The notes below the pieces were generated by a model that saw only the letters and a program-made list of their open reading frames with translations, was not told where the DNA came from and did not search any database. From contig JAANSK020080020.1 in NCBI GenBank assembly GCA_011763485.2, positions 1 to 27,381 on the forward strand: a DNA stretch of 27,381 nt, written 5' to 3'. This stretch comes from Isoetes engelmannii. Taxonomy: Eukaryota; Streptophyta; Lycopodiopsida; Isoetales; Isoetaceae. Within the stretch, counting starts at the first letter, position 1, and each line of letters starts with the position of its first letter. Position numbers and translations under genes: made by a program. This document shows, in pieces, positions 8,515 through 16,689 of the stretch.

Positions 8515-9480
8515 CATGAGCAGGGATGGGGTGCCATCGAGTTCTTGTAATTGAAAAACACTTGGAATGGATTTGCCTGAATACGGAAGGGTTCGAGCCA
8601 TCTGAACTTTAACTTGCCCGAATGTGTGCGATCTGGAATAAAAAAGAACAGTGTTACCGATACAAAAGAGTTCCTTGCTAAACTTTTGATCATGCCACTT
8701 CTATATTTGGCGCTTCCCACCCAGAACACACAAATACGCGTCTTGACAGATTTCATGAAGCTGCTGCAGTTAAACTCATTCAGCAAGGGCAACATAAGGA
8801 TTTCATATCGTGGCGAGTTTAAACTGAAGAACTGGTAGCTGAAATTGGAAAGGCAGAATGGCCTCTTGCTCATAGACCAACTTAAATGGCGTTTGCCCTG
8901 TAGCAACCCTCAAAGTAGCATTATAGGCCCAAAGAACAGTAGGTAATTTCTTTTGCCAGTCAGTGTGTGTGGGATCACGGATTTTCTTCAACGTATGTAT
9001 CAATGTTTTGTTTGTACTCTCCGCCAAACCATTGTCTTGCGGGTGATATGTCGTGCTGTTATTATGGTGAATCTGTGGATACCCAGTGGGAGCTGAAATG
9101 GTGTGATTGACAAAGTGAACTCCCCGATTGTTGACCAACTCAACTGGGCAGCCAAATCATGTGATCACCTGCTGGTATAGCACCTTAATTGTACTGGCCG
9201 TTGTGTTATCCGGTAGAGTGCATGCTTCAGCCCATTTAGTTGCATAATTTGTAATTATCAGAATGTACCCAGCACGAGCGTGTTGGACAGGAGGATCAAT
9301 TGGTCCAACGAAGTCCATGCCCCACATGGTAAAGGTGGTAGGAACAAAAACAGGCTGCAAAGGTAAAGCATCTCGAGCATTTGGCCTGCCCATTCGTTGA
9401 CGAGGGTCGCATTGACGTGCAACACGATGAGCGTCCTCAAAGAGTGAAGGCCATCAATAACCGGCCAAAAGAAGCTTTCG
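8515..9480 (-). mobile_element. Gypsy integrase region
   Basis: Part of the element above. Landmarks on the minus strand are the core domain start (WGMDFVGPID, then YATKWAEA), the later core block (TTYHPQDNGLAESTNKTL and WQKKLPTVLWAYNATLRV) and a C-terminal GKLKFRWLEPFRI block typical of the GPY/F module that closes gypsy integrases. These fit a retroviral-type integrase that inserts the cDNA copy. Non-functional fossil. Confidence 0.88.
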
Positions 9481-9889
9481 TGTCGTATTGTCCCCACTAA
9501 AATGTCCACCACCAGGTCTTGCATGCGCATGTTGCAACAATTCTTCTTGCTCGTGGGACAATGCACATTGTCGGAGCACATGATCAGTACTCGCTTTATA
9601 AAGAACATCTTGAACCGCAGTGTGGTATCTGGCTTCGTTCGTGAGGCCTGATTTCGGGAGGCAGAGAGATGCAAATCTTCGGAAGGGAACAAGCCATATA
9701 AGTGGAACTGTACTTGGTCATGGTACCAATCATCTTTAGTAGATGGCATGCCATTTGTCGTGCTTTTGGTCGTGTCATTAGGCGTGTGCATGTCCGTGCC
9801 TTGCAGAGGAGGCAGAGTTGTGCTGAAAAAAATGCGTCTGGAAACGAATTATCAGTACTAACTACGGGATCATCATTGTGGAGGCGTGA

Positions 9890-10467
9890 GAGGTAATCAG
9901 GTACTGTGTGCCACTTCCTCAATTTATGAATGACATCAAAGGGATCAAATTATTGCATTAAAAGAATCCATCGGGCAACATGATCCATAGGGGTTGCCTT
10001 GTATATCAAATAGAGCAAGGCCTGATGATCTACAAAGACTTGGATCCGGCTTCCCAAAAGTAGTGTCGAAATTTCTTAATAGCAAAGACTAGCCCAAGGA
10101 CTTCTCGTTCGATAGCATAATAGTTCTTTTTTGCTTGATTGAGTTTCTTGCTTGCAAAGCGTATTGGTTTATCCAATTTGGCAGAATATGGCTGAGGCAA
10201 GACTGCGCCTATAGCAAATGCAGATACATCAACGTGCACATAGAATGGTTTGCTCCAATCATGAGGAGTGAGTACCGGGACCTGTGTGACTAGCAGCTTC
10301 AATTGCTCAAAGGATGCTTCAGCTTCCATCGACCATTTCCACGATTCTTCATTACTAATAAGCTTGTGCAATGGGGCAACGACAAGAGCAAGATCGGGTA
10401 TGAAGGTGTTATAATAGTTAATTTTGTCCATGAAGCTTCTGATTTTTTTGCCATGCTCGCTGACCAC
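9890..10467 (-). mobile_element. Gypsy RT connection and RNase H region
   Basis: Minus strand. The connection block FMDKINYYNTFIPDLALVVA and WKWSMEAEASFEQLK precedes the RNase H start FYVHVDVSAFAIGAVL. A Y-A-I-E-R-E-V-L-G-L-V-F-A-I-K-K-F-R-H-Y block follows. The end is marked by WHTVPDYLSRL, the 'pDaLSR' signature found after RNase H in gypsy pol. Fossil. Confidence 0.85.
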
Positions 10468-10544
10468 ATGACCAAGAAGGACATTGGATGTGACATAGAA
10501 AGAGCTTTTCTCAGGATTCAGGTTGATTCCCGTGTCGGCATATC

Positions 10545-11229
10545 TTCGAAAGATTTGAGGGAGCTTAGCGAGATGCGTGGCACGGCTGCTGTAGGCAGAA
10601 AAATCATCTTATTGCAAGAAAGGATTGACTGTCATGAAATCTCTGAAGACACGAAGCATGATACGCTGGAAAGTGCTGGGTGAATTAGACAACCCAAAAG
10701 GTACAACCCTATAGGCATATGCGTCCCATGGCGTGGTGAACGTCGTTTTGAGTTGGTCCTCGTGTCTGATTATAGCCAGAAAATTCGTCCATGAAAAAAT
10801 ACATTTGATGGCCTGCAACATCCTCCAAGACTTGAGCATTAAAAGGTAGAGGGAAGTGGTCTCTTTCAGTGGCAGCATTGAGCTTTTGGTCGTCGACACA
10901 GACGCAAATTTTGCCATTCTTTTTCAACACGACTATAATGGGGCTTGACCCATTCAGGGTGCTTGACTTCATATATGAGGCGAGCTACAAGCAACTTATG
11001 AATCTCTCCTTCAACACGTTCTCCAAAATTCGAATTGAGACAATACTATCGTTGATAAAGCGGGCGTGTATCAAGCTTTGTGGGGATAGATAATTGACCT
11101 AGAGCCGGGTCAATTCCACGCAAATCAGCATAATTCAGGCAAAGGTATGCCAAAATTCGGTCATGAGTTTTATCAAATCTACACAAAAATCAGGAAGTAA
11201 ACCAGCAACAATTCGGACCGGTTGCTCGT
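10545..11229 (-). mobile_element. Gypsy RT region, copy A of an internal tandem duplication
   Basis: Encodes in pieces the RT fingers and palm of a gypsy element on the minus strand (VVLKKNGKI, DDQKLNAATERDHFPLPF, then TTPWDAYAYRVVPFGLSNSP and FQRIMLRVFRDFM). The same segment recurs next door at 11234-11911, shifted by about 689 bp. Fossil sequence. Confidence 0.88.
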
Positions 11230-11233
11230 TTTA

Positions 11234-11911
11234 CTTCAAAGATTTGAGCGAGCTTAGCCAGATGCGTGGAACGACTGCTGTAGGCAAAAAAGTCATCTTA
11301 TTACAAGAAAGCATTGACTGTCATGAAATCTCTGAAGACACGAAGCATGATACGCTGGAAAGTGCTGGGTGAATTAGACAACCCAAAAGGTACAACCCTA
11401 TAGGCATATGTGTCCCATGGCGTGGTGAACGTCGTTTTGAGTTGGTCCTCGTGTTTGATTATAGCCAGAAAATTCGTCCATGAAAGAATACATCTGATGG
11501 CCTGCAACATCCTCCAAGACTTGAGCAAAAGGCAGAGGGAAGTGGTCTCTTTCAGTGGCAGCATTGAGCTTTCGGTCGTCGACACAGACGCAATTTTGCC
11601 ATTCTTTTTCAACACGACTACAATGGGGCTGACCCATTCAGGGTGCTTGACTTCATATATGAGGCGAGCTACAAGCAACTTATGAATCTCTCCTTCAACA
11701 CGTTCTCCAAAATTCGGATTGAGACAATACTATCGTTGATAAAGCGGGCGTGTATCAAGATTTGTGGGGATAGATAATTGACCTAGAGCCGGGTCAATCC
11801 CATGCAAATCAGCATAATTCAGGCAAAGGTATGCCAAAATTCGGTCATGAGTTTTATCAAATCTGCACAAAAATCAGGAAGTAAACTAGCAACAATGGAC
11901 CGGTTGCTCGT
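11234..11911 (-). mobile_element. Gypsy RT region, copy B of the internal tandem duplication
   Basis: Second copy of the RT segment. The two copies meet head to tail at CGGTTGCTCGT / TTCAAAGATTTGAG, and over the first few hundred bases they differ by only a few percent by eye. The duplication is therefore younger than much of the decay in this element, or the pair has been kept alike by conversion. Fossil sequence. Confidence 0.88.
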
Positions 11912-12439
11912 ATCCGATATCAACAATTTCCAATGGAGGCGTGTCAATGTGGGGGTGCAATATATTTTCATGGAGCGTGTGGGTGCGTGAGACATGGCAG
12001 GAGGATCAAAGGAGGAAGTGTGAAAGAATAATGGAGTGACAGATGATAAGTGGAAGGAAGATCGTGTGAATAAGTGTAAGAATAGATGGCATGTCAACAA
12101 AGGGGGAAGTAAGTGCAGAAGATAAAGCAAGTGGAATATGTGAAGTAGGTATGAGAGAATCAGGTGGTACAAAAGAGGAGTCAAGAGGTATATCATCGTA
12201 AGGATTATCCAAGGAATTAGGAGTAACAGAAAACAATGGAACGGGTAAATTATCAGAGGCAGCAAGCAAAGAGGAAGAAGCAGATGACAAATCAATATAA
12301 TAAAAAAAAAAAATCAGGTGCTATATTATCAAGAGATGAAGAAGAAACAGATGGAAATTCAGTAGCTTCGGAAGAGGAATCAGAAACAAGTGGAATGATG
12401 TCCACATGGTATGAATTATGGAGTTGCAAATTGAACAGC

Positions 12440-13640
12440 GCTGCTAGTGCCGCATCATTGTATAAGTCATTATTCTCCCAAGGATCTGCAACAAGTGGGG
12501 CTGAGTAGAGCAAGTGGCAACCATGGTCATGTTATTGTCGGGGTCACTGTCTGCAATCTGGCGTTCTTTGTGATCCACAGAAATGATGCGGCCCGTTGTT
12601 ACATCAAGAGTAGTCGTGTATCGTGCATCTGATATTTCCAAAACATCATGGCGCCAGTTATGCCGCCCCTCCGCTTGGCGAAGGAAGGGACGCCCAACCA
12701 GCATCTCATAGGCATGAGGATCTTGGTCTGGTTGCAGAACTCCAAAACGAGCATTGAAATGTAGCTCACCAATGTGGAACTCCAGATTCTTAATAATGCC
12801 TCAAGGACTGGATCGTGCCATTTGCCATTTTAATATCATAAGTGGGCGGATGCAGATAGTTTAGCCCCAAGCGTCGCTTCAAGCCATCAGTGATCAAGTT
12901 GACTGCACTGCCACCATCAACCTGAACTTTGGTGATCCGATGTGTGCCAACATAAACATCCACCATGGGGTTGGCGTGCCTACTGCACCCACCAGTATTG
13001 TCGGAAGTGGTGATGAAGATGGAAAAATGGGGAGATGGAATGGAGTGTGGAAAGATTGAGGGTGATTTTGGTATGCTGAAAAGAGTGAAGAAGTTCGGAA
13101 GGTATGGTGGTGGATGGAAGCTGAGGTAGTTTCAGAATCTGGAAGATGATAGACAGAGGTAATTGAACTTGGTACTGATGAGAGCTTCTTGAACCTCTAA
13201 CGGCACGGTCGGGTTGGCTGGTAGTGGGATCTCAGAAATTCTAGGCATGTGATTGACTGCTTCGTGAAAGGTTTGGGCAGCAGTAGGCAGATCAATGGGC
13301 TCTTTGCCCTTGCGTGTGCGTGTTGTAGCAAACCCGGCTTCTGGTGCCAGTCCGCTGAGAGTTACACTCTGCTTCAATTGCCTCAGCCGCTGTCGAGTTT
13401 TCCAATTTAGTTCTTCAAATTTTGGCACAGCCATGGTTGCTAAGGCCATGTTGACCGGGTGAATATCCCTTACCGGCACTTCTGAAACCCAACTAAAGGA
13501 CTATTTGACAGGTCCATTGAGAGTGACCTGATCCAACAGTTGAACCACTTGTTGCTCGACAGGAGTTGCTTGCTGTTGTGGCTGACGTGGTGGAAGAGGC
13601 CTCTATGGAGGTCCTCTATTGCCTAGGTCACATTGGCCAA
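12440..13640 (-). mobile_element. Gypsy gag-end and protease region
   Basis: Minus strand. At 12886-12920 the frame reads DGGSAVNLITDGL. This is the retropepsin active-site neighbourhood (D-[ST/G]-G-[SA]), here with Gly at the second position, as in several plant gypsy groups. It is followed by LVGRPFLRQAEGRHNW near 12700. Further 5', 13132-13479 gives a charged Gln/Arg-rich segment of gag type, and Pro/Arg/Gln-rich sequence runs to about 13640, where similarity to the element stops. Fossil. Confidence 0.7.
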
Positions 13641-13691
13641 TTGGCCTCCGTGGACGATAAAATGATATTCTATTCTATTAAAAGAGAGCGG

Positions 13692-13828
13692 GTGCCGTGG
13701 TGCACGACCGGTTTTACCTTTTACCTTCCAGAGTTGATCGGGAGAGAGACGTATATCAGTACATCAATGATAACTTTAAAACTACGAAGCCAGAAGAGTT
13801 AGAGGATCGCCTTAATATAAACGATGGG
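13692..13828 (+). other. Exon-like block of unknown family
   Basis: Just outside the gypsy element, a plus-strand frame, open from a stop at 13679-13681, reads VVHDRFYLLPSRVDRERDVY and then YINDNFKTTKPEELEDRLN. It is charged and protein-like, and ends with GATGG|GTATGT, a good plant 5' splice site at about 13829. No start codon is visible, because the gypsy insertion may have removed the upstream part. I do not recognise the protein. It may be a host exon cut by the element. Confidence 0.25.
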
Positions 13829-14925
13829 TATGTATCCTCAAAACTATTAACTCGCCATAGATTTCAAAGTGATAAATAGGTTTTTCTTATGGATCGCCCT
13901 AACATTGAAAATAGTCGTTGCAGGTATGGAGCTTCAGTGAATTGAAATTGTCAAACCAAAGCCCCATCGTTTCCTCACTCTGTGGCTTTTATCTCAAGAT
14001 TTTCTGATTTTTTTTAACCAATCGGGTAAGCTTCAAATTTATCACCACACAGTCCCTTCCTATGCTCGCAGGCTTGTAAGAATTTTACCTAAGAAAAGCT
14101 TAAAAATTGTGAAGAATTTTCCTGAAGTAAAATCCTTAAAATGTGATAAGACATCCAACAAAATATCAAACGACATCTACTTCATTTGCTGGGTCTATAC
14201 GTCTACTATGAACTTTCACTTTTACATGGCATGCTGCATCTATTTCTTCAGTGGTCATTTGTTACTAAAGTAGTTTGTTGAGGGCGGTGATTTATAGTTT
14301 GTTGAGGACACTTATAGTTTGATTCAAAACATATGATGGTTGGTTAATGATAATTTTCCATTCTTTTCTAGCATTGAATCGCTCTAATATATAGCAACTC
14401 TCCGACTGCTGTCATAAGTCTATATCCATGCAGGCTCTCCATTGGGTTACATTGGAGAGGCAATTCATTAAGCTCTCCATTAGGTTACATTGAGGCAATT
14501 CTATGTGTAGCATTTACCTTCTTTTCATTCTTTTCCATGTCAATCAGCCCCAGTGTTCTCATCTTTGTCTCCACTGTTCATATTTGTAAAGCCTATGGAC
14601 TTTTGACAAGCTGAGATAGCCTGAATGAAATTTCAACTATTTGTTGTTCGTGCTCAAGGACAAAAGGTAGTGAAGAGTGTTTAGAACAGGAGTTTGTACT
14701 GCTTTCCTTTGCTTCTTAATATGCTTTCTTGTAATAACTTGTACAGATGACATTATGGCCATTCCACGTGTTTGTGTGCTTTCCATGGAAACTTCAATCC
14801 CAATGTTTTCATTTTGTCTCCATTATGCGCCTTTGTCCTTGCATTGAAGTACAACAGCAAAACAAAGATTTACCTTCTTGAGCTAGGATATGTGAATGGC
14901 AAGGATAATATGCAAGATATTCAAG
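13829..14925. other. Intergenic or intronic; one short direct repeat
   Basis: AT-rich. A direct repeat of GCTCTCCATTxGGTTACATT occurs at 14434-14465 and 14472-14500, the second copy lacking 3 bases. A weaker similarity links 14545-14580 (CCCAGTGTTCTCATCTTTGT) with 14800-14830 (CCCAATGTTTTCATTTTGT). No gene supported. Confidence 0.4.
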
Positions 14926-15677
14926 CTAGGTTTCTGCTTCCTCAAAATTTCCCGAGTGTCCTAAAATTTCTAGAATTGCAGTAAAATGTTCTATGGAATG
15001 CCTAATGTTGTCATCACATCTCATAGAAACAAGGCAATTACAATCCTCATTTAGCAGACCAACATGCCTACACGCAGAAAGGATGCTAGCAAAAGTGACC
15101 TCATCACGCATCACATGTTCAAACTTCATATTTAGAATAAGTTGGAAAGCCTTGATACCATGGCCATGCCAGGCATCTGAATCTGAAGTGCAATACCTAC
15201 TATAACATCTGAATCAAAGTTCTGAACTATAGCTTGTGCATGGATTTGGTTTCCATCAGCGAGAGATGAACCGTTGGCACATGCATCAATCATGCTAAGA
15301 AATGTAACTTTATTTGGAGTAAAACCTTCTGATTGCATTTGCAGAAACAACTGCAATGTCTCTATGCTATTTCCTTGTTGAGCATAAGCTGAAACCAAAG
15401 CATTCCAGGAAACTAAATCTCGCATCCTTAAGAGCTCCACACCTCCCATACATCTGTATTACAAGGTTTTCAAGGAATATGCTATTTTCAAGCGCACAAT
15501 ATATTCATGGATTTGCTTACCTTCTTCTAGATCTCTGCATTCTTTTAGAACAGAAATAAGATGGCTTATTTTTAAGGTTTCATTCTTGGCCAATGATGGT
15601 TTTTGAAAAGCATTATCTTTCAAACATATCCTCTTTAGAGGCTTTAAGTCACTATGTCTAGCATCATGCAAATTCAA
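14926..15677 (-). pseudogene. PLS-class pentatricopeptide repeat (PPR) pseudogene
   Basis: Minus-strand blocks match plant PLS-type PPR proteins, RNA-binding proteins that act in organelle RNA editing, splicing or stability. Reading 15677 down: an N-terminal part with LISVLKECRDLEEGKQIHEY; a frame change near 15490 to FLENLVIQMYGRCGALKDAR; another near 15415 to DLVSWNALVSAYAQQG, then TLQLFLQMQSEGFTPNKVTF and MIDACANGSSLADGNQIHAQ. Then come a lost segment near 15150-15190 and KFEHVMRDEVTFASILSACR, with similarity ending at GHSGNFEEAE (14926). About four PPR motifs remain of the ten or more expected, and no E or DYW domain is present. Two frameshifts, an internal loss and a truncated 3' end make it a dead copy. 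Confidence 0.85.
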
Positions 15678-15779
15678 ACTGCTTCCTTGCGAATTAACAC
15701 TCTAAACACAACATCCTACACAAAGCAAGTGAGCACCTGTGCAACCGGCAAAGAATTCTGAATACAAGCAAATATCTTG

Positions 15780-16060
15780 AATTCTGAATGCCAAACATGT
15801 TTTCTAGCATGTTCTCTGCAAGAAGAGGCTGGCGCAGCAAGAGGTTTCTTTCGAATTGCATCAGCTGTTCATTTTCCATGCAGCAGAGCATGTCCTATCC
15901 ATCAGCAGCAGCAGTTTGGGTATTCGCATGCAACCTTTTGAACATACTGCATATCCACTTCCAACAATTTACCACCTTTAGTTTCCAAAGCAGCAGCACC
16001 CAGAATCACAGAGCTTTCAAGTGTGCTACTAAACTCAGCCTTGAGTTGGAACTTACCATG
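15780..16060 (-). other. Coding-like minus-strand blocks, family unknown
   Basis: Upstream of the PPR pseudogene, two minus-strand blocks look like real protein: ESSVILGAAALETKGGKLLE followed by VDMQYVQKVACEYPN (about 16020-15915), then in a neighbouring frame MENEQLMQFERNLLLRQPLL and AENMLENMFG (about 15880-15790). The plus strand here gives a Cys/Phe/Ser-rich shadow, which supports minus as the coding sense. At least one frame change separates the blocks, so this is probably a decayed exon. The second block would form an amphipathic helix. I do not recognise it, and it need not belong to the PPR gene. Confidence 0.3.
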
Positions 16061-16689
16061 TTATACTACTTGAAAACTTACCATGTTTACTTAGCAGGTA
16101 GGCACTCTTGGAAGGCTAGTTGATCACTTAACAAATATGGCAGGCTTCAGTTTAAGGACTTTGAAGTATCTTGTATGAATCTTGTTCCTCTTTTAGTTTA
16201 CTGATGTTCCTCTTTTATTCTATAGGATATTAAAACTGTATGCACAACACAATATATAGTCTACACAGCATATAGGTGCAAGAGGGATACATGAAAACTA
16301 AAGTAGCATGAGTAGTACTTTGCTAGATTAAGTTATTTATCATTTGTAAATATACTTTACTAAATTACTTTATCTTTCATAATAGACGGCTGGCAAGGGA
16401 CCAAAGGCAAGGGAACCAAGAAAGGCATTCGCACATACTTTTGTAGCAACGGAAGTTTGGAGATTGGATAGGCTTCATCTGCTTCCACGGCTAGCACAAG
16501 CCAGATACCAATGAAGAAACCACGGCTAGCACAAGCAAGAATGGAGATTCTCTTAGCAAGGAAGATAATGGTTGCACTAGAAGGGGTGTTGACATTGAAG
16601 AGGATACATAAAACATTGTAGAGGAAATTGTTGAGGGAGGTAATAGTAAGAGAGAAAAAAGAGATCGCGAAGCAATTGGGATGCTGGAT
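16061..16689. other. No gene seen; may hold the 5' end of the hAT element
   Basis: A 13 bp direct repeat (AACTTACCATGTT) occurs twice within 16048-16090. Near 16470-16530 CCACGGCTAGCACAAGC is repeated about 40 bp apart. I could not find a terminal inverted repeat for the hAT element here. Confidence 0.35.

Larger units (their letters stand above)
8400..13640 (-). mobile_element. Ty3/gypsy LTR retrotransposon, degenerate
   Basis: Read on the minus strand, the order is gag/protease (about 13640-12440), a Ser/Pro/Leu-rich linker (about 12300-12000), reverse transcriptase (present twice, 11911-10545), RNase H (to about 9890) and integrase (about 9480-8515). RT-RNaseH-integrase is the Ty3/gypsy order. 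The integrase end (WAYNATLRVATGQTPFKLVY) looks most like the Tat/Athila side of the family, without a visible chromodomain; that lineage call is tentative. Neither LTR nor a primer-binding site could be placed, so at least the 5' end seems lost. The element is clearly broken, with more than ten interruptions, and is an old fossil. Confidence 0.9.

Noticed and set aside
10869-11093. Plus-strand frames across the gypsy element
   Set aside because: Antisense to pol; no independent features.
11819-12295. 158-codon minus-strand frame almost wholly Leu, Pro, His and Ser
   Set aside because: It is one of several low-complexity readings of the linker between gypsy protease and RT; not a separate membrane protein.
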